A stretch of 64,000 nt of DNA from Shouchella shacheensis. Its GTDB lineage: Bacteria > Bacillota > Bacilli > Bacillales > Bacillaceae_D. Position numbers and translations under genes: made by a program. The stretch covers positions 1 to 64,000 of the forward strand of contig NZ_LLYY01000003.1 of NCBI RefSeq assembly GCF_001484965.1. Reading direction: 5' to 3'. Below the pieces are notes generated by a model that worked only from the letters and a program-made list of their open reading frames with translations, did no database searches and had not been told where the DNA came from. Of this stretch, positions 43,882 to 51,887 are shown one piece after another. How positions within the stretch are numbered: position 1 is the first letter of the stretch; each line of letters begins with the position of its first letter.

Positions 43882-44535
43882 TCACCTTCCTTTTAGAAGA
43901 ATTTCCACTCCGTGAAAGCCAAAGTACACGCCAAAGCCAACAAGCGATAAGCCGGACAGAACGGCAATGGCCTTTAATAATCGAGCGCTTAAAAATCGAC
44001 GTGATCCACTGCTGATCCCCGCAATAAAAAGGTCCCATATGGTGAGTCCGACAAAGATCATGCAGCTGTAAATAAGCAGGTCTCCAGTTTCGGTTGTCGT
44101 AGCGGTTTTGGCAAGGACAGAACCGTATATGCCGAGCCAGAACAACATGGATAAGGGATTGGAAATGGACATGATGAAGCCTGTGAATAAACAGCTAAAG
44201 AGAGAATCCTTTTTACGTGAGTGGTTGAGGGTGACCTGGTTCGCCTTCATCATCGCCTCTACGCCTGAGTAACAGAGGATGAATGCGCCAAACAACCAGA
44301 GAAAGGTTTGGACGATGGGGGCATCGAGAAATTGACCGACTCCAAAATAGACGAGAAGCATGAAAATAGCATCAGCAAGCATGCTCCCAACACCGACCAC
44401 CCAGGAGTGCGTGAAGCCGTTTTTGATCCCTTTATCAATACGAGCAGCGTTGACAGGTCCAATCGGAGCTGCCAACGTTAAACCGAGCAAAATGTAGCTA
44501 AAGAGGACGCTTACGCTCAGAAGACCACCTCCCAA
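43882..44535 (-). CDS. LysE/RhtB-family exporter, copy 1
   Basis: Up to 217 residues with six hydrophobic helices; AAPIGPVNAARIDKGIKNGF is the LysE-family first-helix signature and FIMSISNPLSMLFWLGIYG the central one. The family exports amino acids. Start uncertain: the frame opens at TTG 44535, but GGGAGGTGG lies inside the first codons, so a CTG at 44520 (MSVSVLFSYILLG) may be used. It is divergent from, and clearly paralogous to, the gene at 44661. Confidence 0.86.
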   Translation of the reverse strand: MGGGLLSVSVLFSYILLGLTLAAPIGPVNAARIDKGIKNGFTHSWVVGVGSMLADAIFMLLVYFGVGQFLDAPIVQTFLWLFGAFILCYSGVEAMMKANQVTLNHSRKKDSLFSCLFTGFIMSISNPLSMLFWLGIYGSVLAKTATTTETGDLLIYSCMIFVGLTIWDLFIAGISSGSRRFLSARLLKAIAVLSGLSLVGFGVYFGFHGVEILLKGR

Positions 44536-44660
44536 AAAAGAATGTACCTATTCCTATGTACAACCCCTCTCCTTTAAAACAGCTTGACCAAAAAAGTAGG
44601 CGTACAAGTCCCTTTGTATGAATAAGGTGGAAGAGAGACTCGTGTAAAGAGGGGATTTGG

Positions 44661-45287
44661 ATGGTCTTTTTAAGCTACATCTTGCTTGGTTTGTCACTGG
44701 CAGCACCGATTGGACCGGTGAACGCCGCTCAGCTTGATCGAGGCATTAAAAATGGGTTTCTTCACGCCTGGCTTGTCGGGATTGGGGCAACGACAGCCGA
44801 TGTGATGTACATGCTTGCGGTCTATTTAGGGGTCGTGTCGTTTCTCGAGTTTCCCATTGTAAAGACATTTTTGTGGCTGTTTGGTTTTTTTGTGCTTGTC
44901 TATACAGGGATTGAAAGTATCGTAAAAGCTGGTGCGGTAGAGAGGAAGGAGCGAGGGGACGAGGAGACGCTCACGAAGTCCTTTTTCTCAGGCTTCTTGA
45001 TGTCGATTTCCAATCCACTGACCATTCTTTTTTGGCTGGGCATTTATGGCTCAATCTTGGCAAAGACGATTTCCACGTATAACGACGCGCAAGTTTGGAT
45101 TTACAGCGGCGCGATTTTAGTCGGGGTAATCGTTTGGGATGTGACCATGGCCGCGATTGCCAGCGGTGTACGCGTAATGTTTGATGGAAAAGTGCTTCGA
45201 TGGATCTCCATTTTCTCCGGGCTCTCCCTCATTGGGTTCGGTTGTTATTTTGGCTATGAAGCGGTGGTGTTGCTGCTGGACTCGTAG
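44661..45287 (+). CDS. LysE/RhtB-family exporter, copy 2
   Basis: 208-residue paralogue of the gene at 43882, sharing SYILLGLSLAAPIGPVNAA at the N-terminus and SGFLMSISNPLTILFWLGIY in the middle. Six predicted helices, amino acid efflux by family. The ATG follows GAGGGG. The two are transcribed away from a common 125-base spacer, so they may be co-controlled or may form two halves of a pair. Confidence 0.88.
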   Translation: MVFLSYILLGLSLAAPIGPVNAAQLDRGIKNGFLHAWLVGIGATTADVMYMLAVYLGVVSFLEFPIVKTFLWLFGFFVLVYTGIESIVKAGAVERKERGDEETLTKSFFSGFLMSISNPLTILFWLGIYGSILAKTISTYNDAQVWIYSGAILVGVIVWDVTMAAIASGVRVMFDGKVLRWISIFSGLSLIGFGCYFGYEAVVLLLDS

Positions 45288-45363
45288 TGGATGCCAAAGT
45301 CTTTCCCTGCCTTGGTGAAAAGTGCGCGGAACTTGGTTAATGACGTTTAAATAGCAAGGATCT

Positions 45364-45402
45364 GAACCGCTCTGTCTAGTTGATAGAGTGGCTCTTATTT
45401 TT
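45364..45402 (+). terminator. Terminator after the second LysE gene
   Basis: GAACCGCTCT / AGAGTGGCTC with one mismatch and one wobble, 11-base loop, then TTATTTTT. Confidence 0.65.
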
Positions 45403-45503
45403 CACTCCTAATAAATACGTCGGCGTACCAAAGCTAGTCCTTCCAATCAGTCGCACGGCTTGGTGTATAAACTAGATGTGTATATGCGGGATGGTGTTAA
45501 GGA

Positions 45504-45623
45504 ATGTTGCATTGTCAACCCTCTCCTAAGACGATTCAATTATATGCGTTAAACGAGCAACGTCATTATGACCAAGTCGCTACAGCTCTTGAAAAAGGGC
45601 ATGGTTTCCTGGAGGGTGATTGA
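45504..45623 (+). CDS. Possible 39-residue peptide
   Basis: ATG behind TTAAGG; the product starts MLHCQPSPKTIQLYALNEQR and is hydrophilic. I do not recognise it. It lies alone in the 518-base gap 45288-45805, which otherwise holds a terminator (45364) and a hairpin (45715). Weak coding evidence. Confidence 0.25.
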   Translation: MLHCQPSPKTIQLYALNEQRHYDQVATALEKGHGFLEGD

Positions 45624-45714
45624 AGGATTTGAAATTCAGTTAGCAGATACATCTTAGGGTGAGCAGATTTGGCATGTCCCAAAGGGGCGAGGTCCATCAG
45701 CCCACCTAAATAGC

Positions 45715-45741
45715 GCCGCATCACGTTCGTTGTGATACGGC
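45715..45741. other. Hairpin GCCGCATCAC / GTGATACGGC
   Basis: 10-bp stem with one mismatch, 7-base loop, no T-run, 65 bases past the end of the minus-strand dehydrogenase gene. Confidence 0.45.
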
Positions 45742-45805
45742 ATCTATTCAATCGCCCGTTTGTTTCTCTACAAGTTTGGCGTTCTTTATGGCTAAAGACA
45801 CATCT

Positions 45806-46840
45806 CTACGAATGGGTCGACTCCCCTGCATCCACATGCAGCACTTGCGCTGTCACTAGCCGCGCATCATCCGAAGCAAGATAGACATAGGTCGGCGCAA
45901 GTTCAAACGGATGACCGATTCGATCAAATAGGTTAGCGCCATGTAGCGCTGATTGATCCGAGGAAAAGCTTGCAGGAATTAAAGGTGTCCAGATCCGCCC
46001 AGGGGCCACGGCATTAACGCGAATGCGTTTGTCAGCAAGATTCTTAGCAAGGGCTCGGGTCCAGCCAACAATTGCTCCTTTTGTCGCCGTGTAATCCACC
46101 AGTTGCGGCTCCCCTGCATAGGTAACCACAGACGTCGTTCCGATAATCGAGCTTCCCGGTCCTAAATGAGGCAGGGCGGCTCGAGTGGTGTAAAAATGAG
46201 AGTAAATATTGACTTTGAATGTGTCGTCAAACTGTTCATCAGTGATCTCCGTCAGGTCGTGTTGTTGAAACTGTATTCCGACATTATTACAGAGGATATC
46301 AAGGCAACCGAATGTTTGCACTGTTTGTTCAACGATCTCTACGCATTGCTGTTTCTTTTTAAGGTCACCAGGCAGCAGAAGACAGTGCTGTCCAAATGCC
46401 TCTACTCTTGCTTTCGTGCGGTGGGCATCCTCGTGCTCATCGAGGTAAGCGATTGCTACATCCGCTCCCTCTTTAGCAAAGGCAATCGCGACGGCTGCTC
46501 CAATTCCACTATCTCCACCGGTAATAAGCGCTACTTTGCCTTTCAATTTGCCGCTACCCTTGTAGTTTGGATTCTCTAGTATGGGTGTCGGTACCATAAG
46601 CCGGTCAACCCCCGGCTGGCGGAGCTGACGCTGCTCCGGGAAGCTAAGTGGAATGTCTTCATATTGTGTGATGGTTCCATAATTTGGGTATATCGGATAA
46701 GGATGATCGAGTTTATTCGCTTGAAACCATTCCTGTAACTGCTTCATCTCCTCGGTAGGCTCGGGATGTTTTTTACCTGGCTGATTCATCTGATTGGGCT
46801 GATGCCACTTGCCTTCATTCCTGGAATCGTTTTGACTCAT
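45806..46840 (-). CDS. Short-chain dehydrogenase/reductase (YhdF/YdaD-type)
   Basis: 344 residues. A hydrophilic N-terminal 115 residues containing [21 protein letters not shown], then a classical SDR Rossmann domain: cofactor motif [24 protein letters not shown], and catalytic Tyr/Lys in YTATKGA. B. subtilis relatives (YhdF, YhxC, YdaD, about 285-290 residues, several under SigB) share the QPG...NPNYKGS lead-in; the extra 50 N-terminal residues are unusual. Substrate unknown. AAGGAGG precedes ATG 46840 on the minus strand. Confidence 0.9.
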   Translation of the reverse strand: MSQNDSRNEGKWHQPNQMNQPGKKHPEPTEEMKQLQEWFQANKLDHPYPIYPNYGTITQYEDIPLSFPEQRQLRQPGVDRLMVPTPILENPNYKGSGKLKGKVALITGGDSGIGAAVAIAFAKEGADVAIAYLDEHEDAHRTKARVEAFGQHCLLLPGDLKKKQQCVEIVEQTVQTFGCLDILCNNVGIQFQQHDLTEITDEQFDDTFKVNIYSHFYTTRAALPHLGPGSSIIGTTSVVTYAGEPQLVDYTATKGAIVGWTRALAKNLADKRIRVNAVAPGRIWTPLIPASFSSDQSALHGANLFDRIGHPFELAPTYVYLASDDARLVTAQVLHVDAGESTHS

Positions 46841-46970
46841 GTGTACCTCCTTGAAATAGCACTCTTTTGTAAAAGTATGTGTCATAGAATCCACCTATGC
46901 CTAGTGGACGTGCATGATTGGAAATGTTTGAGAATAGGATAGCTGGAGGAAAACGAAGGAGGAGATTTGG

Positions 46971-47135
46971 TTGCATTACGAATTCAGTGCCGAGGTAAAT
47001 CGATTGCTTGAAAATGATTCGAATGAAACAGTCTCGATGCGCTATCTCTCGCATTCTTGGCAGATGCCGGCAATAGGACCTAGACCCCCGTACTATGCGC
47101 ATCCACGGTATGAACCGTATTATCCGGTTGTTTAA
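46971..47135 (+). CDS. 54-residue Tyr/Pro-tailed peptide
   Basis: TTG start at 46971, 8 bases behind AAGGAGG. An acidic helical start (MHYEFSAEVNRLLEND) leads into a Pro/Tyr-rich tail (PRPPYYAHPRYEPYYPVV). Unknown family; the tail resembles sticky segments of spore or surface proteins, which is speculation. A good terminator follows 10 bases after the stop, which supports a real unit. Confidence 0.6.
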   Translation: MHYEFSAEVNRLLENDSNETVSMRYLSHSWQMPAIGPRPPYYAHPRYEPYYPVV

Positions 47136-47145
47136 CATTCGCAGG

Positions 47146-47177
47146 CCCTTTCGCCGAACCGAGCGAGAGGGTTTTTC
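47146..47177 (+). terminator. Terminator after the 54-residue gene
   Basis: CCCTTTCGC / GCGAGAGGG with one wobble, 8-base loop, then TTTTT and CTAG, where diverged repeat copy C1 begins. Confidence 0.85.
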
Positions 47178-47370
47178 TAGGTTGAGTGCCAATGTATCAA
47201 TTCCAATCCCTGAATGGTTTTTGAAAGAGCCATTGGGACAAAACCCCAAACCGCCTTTTAAAACGAAGGTTCTACATTTCTGCACCATTTCCTCCTCTAT
47301 CTTTGTAACGGAATTACTCGTGCAAGATTTCCAAAACCTGCGCTTCTGGAAACCCACCTGCGCTTTTCGG
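47174..47370 (+). repeat. Terminator-linked repeat, strongly diverged copy C1
   Basis: The left end TTTTTCTAGG follows a terminator T-run; the right end TTCCAAAACCTGCGCTTCTG and CCACCTGCGCTTTTCGG (to 47370) is clear. The middle is longer and not alignable. It fills most of the gap 47136-47506. Confidence 0.6.
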
Positions 47371-47374
47371 TATT

Positions 47375-47461
47375 ATCTAGCTCTGGCGAGAGAAGCTAAA
47401 AATTTAAATGTTCGCGATTCCGAATCAAAAATTTTCCGGAATTACATACATAAACCGAAGT
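47375..47461 (+). repeat. Terminator-linked repeat, decayed tandem copy C2
   Basis: ATCTAGCTCTGGCGAGAGAA begins 5 bases after the end of C1, in the same orientation. The right end is reduced to an ACCGAAG remnant. Confidence 0.55.
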
Positions 47462-47506
47462 AGAATGGGTCACTCTATAAATAATGACTGAGAAGGAGTG
47501 ATCAAA

Positions 47507-48109
47507 TTGAAACAAGCAAAGTGGTTCACATTGGTGTGTGTGACGGTTTTAACATTAGTTGGGTGTGGAACGAACAACCAGGATACACCGGATGACAATA
47601 TGGACGCACAGAACAATAGGCAGATGGAGCAGCAGCAAGGCAATGTATACGGCGGACAGGGTGGTGGCACTCAGAATGACGGTCAGATGCAAAGGGATGG
47701 CAGTGAGAACGATGGACAGATGCAAGACCGAAATCAAAATGGGGATCAACAAGGCAATCAGAACGGGGATGGCCGGATGGACGTCGCTGATGAGGCTTCG
47801 AATCAGATCTCCGAGATGGATGAAGTACAGCGAGCAAATGTCATTGTCACAAACCAAAATGCCTATGTTGCTGTAATGCTGAGCGGCGATGAAGAAGGAG
47901 AAGAAGTCACCGACGAGTTAGAAGAACAAATTTCCAATAAAGTCCAGGAGTCGGATGACAATATTGACAATGTTTTTGTATCATCCAACCCTGATTTTGT
48001 CGAACGTATGAATGGGTTTGCTGATCGCATTCAGAATGGGGAACCGGTACAGGGGCTCTTTGATGAAGTGAATGAATCCATTCAACGCGTTTTTCCTAAC
48101 GCTAATTAA
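47507..48109 (+). CDS. YhcN/YlaJ-family sporulation lipoprotein
   Basis: 200-residue lipoprotein: signal with lipobox LTLVGC (Cys about 20), a Gln/Asn/Gly-rich low-complexity segment (about 25-95), then the YhcN/YlaJ domain (about 96-195; VIVTNQNAYVAVML, NVFVSSNPDFVERM). Members sit in the forespore/inner spore membrane. Strongly acidic. TTG 47507 is preferred: AAGGAG is 8 bases upstream; the frame-opening GTG at 47498 overlaps it. Confidence 0.88.
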   Translation: MKQAKWFTLVCVTVLTLVGCGTNNQDTPDDNMDAQNNRQMEQQQGNVYGGQGGGTQNDGQMQRDGSENDGQMQDRNQNGDQQGNQNGDGRMDVADEASNQISEMDEVQRANVIVTNQNAYVAVMLSGDEEGEEVTDELEEQISNKVQESDDNIDNVFVSSNPDFVERMNGFADRIQNGEPVQGLFDEVNESIQRVFPNAN

Positions 48110-48124
48110 GAACGTGGTCATAAG

Positions 48125-48177
48125 GAGTCTTTCTCCAGTCGCAGCTTTACCGACTGTTGAGGGAAGACTCTTTTTTG
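48125..48177 (+). terminator. Terminator after the YhcN-like gene
   Basis: GAGTCTTTCTC / GAGGGAAGACTC with an inner AGTCG / CGACT stem and T6. Confidence 0.82.
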
Positions 48178-48213
48178 CGTGAAAAGCCCTAACACATGCG
48201 CGTTATTTGACCT

Positions 48214-48591
48214 TTAGTTAGTCTCTATCGGCTGTTGATCCAAGATTTCTTTGAGCACTTGAGCATGGTTATACGTCTTTTCTTTTGCGGCAAACACAAG
48301 TGTTACATTTTTCTGGTGCTCTTTTACTAGCGCTTTTAAACGCTGCATCGCTTCCTGTTGCTCTTCATTTTGCTCAAGTTCTTCTTTGTATCTTTTTTTA
48401 AAGTCATTAAACTTGTTCGGATCGTGGTGAAACCATTGCCGAAGCTCCTTAGAAGGTCCTACTTGCTTTAACCACTCGTCAATATTCGCTTGCTCTTTTG
48501 AAACCCCTCGTGGCCACACCCTATCGATAAGGATACGTTCTCCATCTTCTTTTTTGGCAGCCTCATAGATTCGTTTCACTGCAATCGGCAT
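48214..48591 (-). CDS. DUF488 family protein (YeaO-like)
   Basis: 125 residues with the family signatures KRIYE, DRVWPRGVSKE (about 24-34), WFHHDPNKFNDFKKRYKEEL and VTLVFAAKEKTYNHA. The family is widespread and uncharacterised. GAGAGGAGG lies about 8 bases before the ATG on the minus strand. Single gene. Confidence 0.9.
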   Translation of the reverse strand: MPIAVKRIYEAAKKEDGERILIDRVWPRGVSKEQANIDEWLKQVGPSKELRQWFHHDPNKFNDFKKRYKEELEQNEEQQEAMQRLKALVKEHQKNVTLVFAAKEKTYNHAQVLKEILDQQPIETN

Positions 48592-48807
48592 GAAAAAACC
48601 TCCTCTCTGTTCTCTTTCTTTTATACCCCACTTTCGTCTGGACTAAAAGGGGTTAGGACCACGCATGCGCTCGAGTACTTTGCATAAAGCTACCAGTCTT
48701 TAGAAAAACTAACACGAGAATTGGAACCCAACAATGGAGAGAGACCACCAGCTGCTTCGTTTTTGGTGGACCAGAGGGGTTGTTTTAAGTAAAAGGGAGT
48801 GATACGG

Positions 48808-49527
48808 ATGGATATAGGCTGGGAATGGGTGTGGAAATCAGCGTTGATCGTGGTTGCTGGCACGGTCTTATTAAGAGCGGCGGGGAGGAAATCGATTTCA
48901 CAAATGTCGCTTGCCCAGGTTGTTATTATGGTTGGGATTGGGTCGCTGCTCATTCAACCGCTTAGTGGTAAAAATATATGGTCGACGCTTTTTGTAGGAG
49001 CTTTATTAGTGCTCACCTTGATCATTATTGAATACAGTCAACTGAAGTTTGATTTTATAGAGAAACTGGTGAGCGGTTCATCAAAGGTTCTGATTGAAGA
49101 CGGGGAGCTTCGTTTAAAAAATTTGCGAATGGTCCGTTTAACGATTGACCAATTGGAAACGCAATTGAGACAAAGAAACGTTGCGAAAATAAGCGATGTG
49201 AAATGGGCGACCATCGAACCAAATGGGCAGATTGGATTTGTTTTAAAAGAAGAAGCGAAGAATTCGACCAAACAAGATATTCAAACTATACAAGAAGAGC
49301 TTCACCAGCTTAAACAGACAGTCGAAAATGCTACACAAGCAGGAGCACCTCCCCAACAAGTAGCAAACGTGCAAACCACGCCCCAGAACCAATTGGAAGA
49401 AATTATTCAACAGATAACGGAGCTCGCAACGGAATTAAAATCTTCGGCAAATCAAGAGGACGAAGATTTATTTTCCGAAGTTAAACGAAAATCCCATGTT
49501 GTGTCCCCGCCCAACGATTTAAAGTAA
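48808..49527 (+). CDS. DUF421 membrane protein (YetF/YrbG type)
   Basis: 239 residues: three N-terminal helices with the GRKSISQMSLAQVVIMVGIG motif, the soluble DUF421 domain (about 80-150; SSKVLIEDGELRLKNLRMVR) and a coiled-coil, Gln-rich tail (about 155-239). Some spore-specific relatives exist (SpoVA-operon and ger accessory proteins); role here unknown. ATG 48808 is 8 bases behind GGGAG; a GTG at 48799 lies in the spacer. Confidence 0.87.
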   Translation: MDIGWEWVWKSALIVVAGTVLLRAAGRKSISQMSLAQVVIMVGIGSLLIQPLSGKNIWSTLFVGALLVLTLIIIEYSQLKFDFIEKLVSGSSKVLIEDGELRLKNLRMVRLTIDQLETQLRQRNVAKISDVKWATIEPNGQIGFVLKEEAKNSTKQDIQTIQEELHQLKQTVENATQAGAPPQQVANVQTTPQNQLEEIIQQITELATELKSSANQEDEDLFSEVKRKSHVVSPPNDLK

Positions 49528-49789
49528 GTAGGGGTAGGTTCTTAGCTTCGGTTCGGGCCCCTTCTTGTGAGCTCTTAACTTTACCTAAATTCCGGGAGCC
49601 ACACTTTTTGAAGATCGCCTATTCCTGCTGTGGGCCCCAATTCTTTTTTTGTTTGGTACTGCTCTCAAAATTTCAATTTTTCCCACAGCTGCTCCGTGCA
49701 ATCGAGGCGGCTACAAAAGGAAAACCCCTTCTTTCGTGCTATGATCGTTGTAGAAATCAAACGTTCTTGAGGGGGGCTCAAATCACACA

Positions 49790-50248
49790 GTGAAACAACC
49801 GCTATCACTCAGAGAAGCGTCGCCATCAGATGAAAGGAGGCTATCCGACCTTAGGATGGCCGTGATGGCAGAGGACTTTAAACGTCATGGACTTGAGGAC
49901 TCGCGTGCACGGGAATACTTTCATAAAAACTTTATTTCTTCTCTGACCTACGTTATTGAATGGGAGCATACTTTCGTGGGCTGTGTTGCTGTAAAGCCAG
50001 CCGAGGGAGGCGACCTTCTTGAAACCTTCTATATAAAACCAGAGTTTCAGGGCAAGGGAATAGGTTCAGAAGTGCTTAGGTTTCTCATCCAAAAAAGCTA
50101 TGTGAAGGGAAAGAAATTGTCATTGGCTGTTTTTCAAGGCAGCCCAGCACGACAGTTTTACGAAAAATTTGGCTTTCAAATAGAGCAGGAAGACTCGTTT
50201 ATTGCTCATTTGAGTCTAGAATATGATGAAAGCTGTGATCGCTATTAA
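49790..50248 (+). CDS. GNAT-family N-acetyltransferase
   Basis: 152 residues with the acetyl-CoA loop IKPEFQGKGIGSEVLR (about 83-98) and C-terminal FYEKFGFQIEQ. Substrate unknown. A GTG start at 49790 is the only candidate near the N-terminal REASPSDE strand; the GAGGGGGG tract is 13-18 bases upstream, which is long, so translation may be weak. The 262 bases before it show no clear element. Confidence 0.82.
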   Translation: MKQPLSLREASPSDERRLSDLRMAVMAEDFKRHGLEDSRAREYFHKNFISSLTYVIEWEHTFVGCVAVKPAEGGDLLETFYIKPEFQGKGIGSEVLRFLIQKSYVKGKKLSLAVFQGSPARQFYEKFGFQIEQEDSFIAHLSLEYDESCDRY

Positions 50249-50331
50249 CAATGGTTCCGTCTAGCCATAGAGCAAAAGAAGAACGCAACGCTTAAAAAGG
50301 CTACTATTACATGGATGAAGCGGTGATGGGG

Positions 50332-50982
50332 ATGTGCAGAAGATTGACGTTGTTTACTCGAAAGGAGGAAATTGAAGAACAGTTAGGCGTTGAGATTCCT
50401 GATTTCAAAGCGAGTTATAACATTGCTCCTTCTCAGCAGGTACTTACGATTGCGGCCAATAAGGCTGAGACGAAGGCTGGTTTCTTGCAGTGGGGCTTAA
50501 TCCCTTCGTGGGCCGAGAACCAGAACATTGGCTTTGAACTAATTCATGCGCGTGCTGAAACGATTGACACCAAACCAACGTTTCAACGTTTGCTTTCTCG
50601 TAGACGTTGCCTAATTGTTGTCGATGGGTATTATGAGTGGAATGGGGAGGGAACTCCGTACCGAGTGATCCTAAACGAAGAGGAAGTCCTCACCTTGGCG
50701 GGCTTGTGGGATACGTGGATCGGAGCTAGTGGCGAAGAGATTGCTTCCTGTACAATGATTATGACCAATACGAACCAGTTACTTAAGGGATTGAACGAGC
50801 GGATGCCTGTGATTTTAGATGAAGGCAATCGAGAAGCATGGCTCGATTGGACCATCAGTGATGGGGAGTTGCTTAAACGTATGCTAACGCCATACGAGAG
50901 TGGAAAGATGCGGGTGTATCAAGTGAGTGAGCGCGTGAATAACCCATGCAATGATTCAAAGGAGCTGGTGGATAGAGTGTAG
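50332..50982 (+). CDS. SOS response-associated (YedK/HMCES-type) protein, divergent
   Basis: 216 residues of the SRAP fold, which forms a covalent thiazolidine link to abasic sites in single-stranded DNA through Cys2. Start chosen at ATG 50332 so that Cys2 is exposed (MCRRLTLF). YNIAPSQ, WGLIPSWA and the catalytic Glu in DGYYEW are kept. But the usual INARAET reads IHARAET and the usual IHDRMPV reads LNERMPV, so the active-site Asn and His are exchanged; MCGRF is MCRRL. No LexA box was found upstream. Confidence 0.87.
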   Translation: MCRRLTLFTRKEEIEEQLGVEIPDFKASYNIAPSQQVLTIAANKAETKAGFLQWGLIPSWAENQNIGFELIHARAETIDTKPTFQRLLSRRRCLIVVDGYYEWNGEGTPYRVILNEEEVLTLAGLWDTWIGASGEEIASCTMIMTNTNQLLKGLNERMPVILDEGNREAWLDWTISDGELLKRMLTPYESGKMRVYQVSERVNNPCNDSKELVDRV

Positions 50983-51063
50983 TGTTCGCAGCCATAGAAT
51001 GGTTGTAGAAAATCGACGCTCCTCAGTTAGTGATTACGAAGAGAGAATAGAGGTGACCTGGAA

Positions 51064-51351
51064 ATGATGAAGTTGATCGTCACAAACTACGACCGATCGG
51101 ACAAACCAAAGACGGTTTTGTTGGATTACGCGGGGGAGGCGAATGTAAATCTTGCTCTTTTCAACAATTTAAAGGAAACGTTCAAAGAGGAAATCATTAC
51201 GGAGCTTCCAGAGGAGCATGACGTCATCAGTATAAACATTATAGAGAGTTCAGCCGACTCCTCGCTTCCACGTCTGCAGACATTCATGCTCAGAGGCGAC
51301 AAAAAGGAACAGCTGCTTGATTTGGTGGATGAACAGCTGGAGAGTCTTTAA
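51064..51351 (+). CDS. Hypothetical 95-residue acidic protein
   Basis: Unrecognised. The product is hydrophilic, alternating beta/alpha in pattern (MKLIVTNYDRSDKPKTVLLD, then VISINIIESSADSS), with acidic helices at the C-terminus. ATG 51064 or the adjacent ATG 51067 follows GAGGTGACC. It lies 81 bases after the YedK-like gene, same strand, possibly cotranscribed. Its stop is 8 bases from the outer end of repeat copy D1, which points towards it. Confidence 0.65.
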   Translation: MMKLIVTNYDRSDKPKTVLLDYAGEANVNLALFNNLKETFKEEIITELPEEHDVISINIIESSADSSLPRLQTFMLRGDKKEQLLDLVDEQLESL

Positions 51352-51359
51352 AAACAATA

Positions 51360-51482
51360 CCGAAAAGCGCAGGCGGGTCGCCTAGAAACGAGAATTTTGG
51401 AAGGCGTGCGCGAGAAATCCCGTTCTTGGATTTCCGGGCAGGCCTGAAAAATCTCGGCGCTTCTACCCGCCGGAGCTAGACA
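51360..51482 (-). repeat. Terminator-linked repeat, copy D1
   Basis: Well-preserved copy on the minus strand: starts TCTAGCTCCGGCGGGTAGAA at 51480 and ends CGCCTGCGCTTTTCGG at 51360. Inner stem GGAAATCC / GGGATTTC. It is the second of two head-to-tail copies. Confidence 0.9.
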
Positions 51483-51484
51483 AT

Positions 51485-51605
51485 CCGAAAAGCGCAGGCG
51501 GGTCGCCTAGAAGAACGGATGTTGGAGACCTGACATAAGAAATCCCGGGTTTGGGTTTCGTTGTCAGGGCGAAAAATCCCGAGCTTCTACCCACCGGCGC
51601 TAGAC
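51485..51605 (-). repeat. Terminator-linked repeat, copy D2
   Basis: Starts TCTAGCGCCGGTGGGTAGAA directly after the T-run of the tRNA-Ala terminator and ends CGCTTTTCGG at 51485, 3 bases before D1. The stem CCTGAC / GTCAGG replaces the CCCTGAT / ATAGGG seen in copy A, a compensated change. Confidence 0.9.
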
Positions 51606-51638
51606 AAAAAGCACCTGGGATTAAGACCTCAGGTGCTT
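51604..51638 (-). terminator. Terminator of tRNA-Ala
   Basis: AGCACCTG / CAGGTGCT, 12-base loop, TTTTT on the minus strand. Confidence 0.88.
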
Positions 51639-51652
51639 TACTCTGTTATCGA

Positions 51653-51724
51653 TGGAGCCAGGGGGATTCGAACCCCCGACCTCTACACTGCCAGTGTAGC
51701 GTTCTCCCACTGAACTATGGCCCC
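51653..51724 (-). tRNA. tRNA-Ala, anticodon GGC
   Basis: 72 nucleotides, full cloverleaf: acceptor GGGGCCA / TGGCTCC with the G3-U70 wobble that defines tRNA-Ala, D stem GTTC / GAAC, anticodon stem CTACA / TGTAG with loop CTGGCAG (anticodon GGC, codon GCC), T stem GGGGG / CCCCC with TTCGAAT, discriminator A. CCA is not encoded. Solitary gene. Confidence 0.96.
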
Positions 51725-51842
51725 ACTTTACTCTGAATTTTCGCGTGCGAACTAAGGTTCAGCTCGTTCAGTACTCTGTGAGTATAGTATATAGATGCGC
51801 AGTCCGTCAATAGCCATGAACATTTTTCTGTGAATGAAAGAG

Positions 51843-51871
51843 AAAGTTGTCCCATACAAGGAGACAGCTTT
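51843..51871 (-). terminator. Possible terminator of ppaC
   Basis: AAAGTTGTCCC / GGAGACAGCTTT imperfect stem 17 bases past the ppaC stop; weak T-tract. Confidence 0.4.
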
Positions 51872-51887
51872 CCCTTTTCGAGCCACT

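Noticed and set aside
46166-46579. 137-codon + strand frame in the dehydrogenase gene
   Set aside because: Antisense shadow of a clear SDR with intact motifs.
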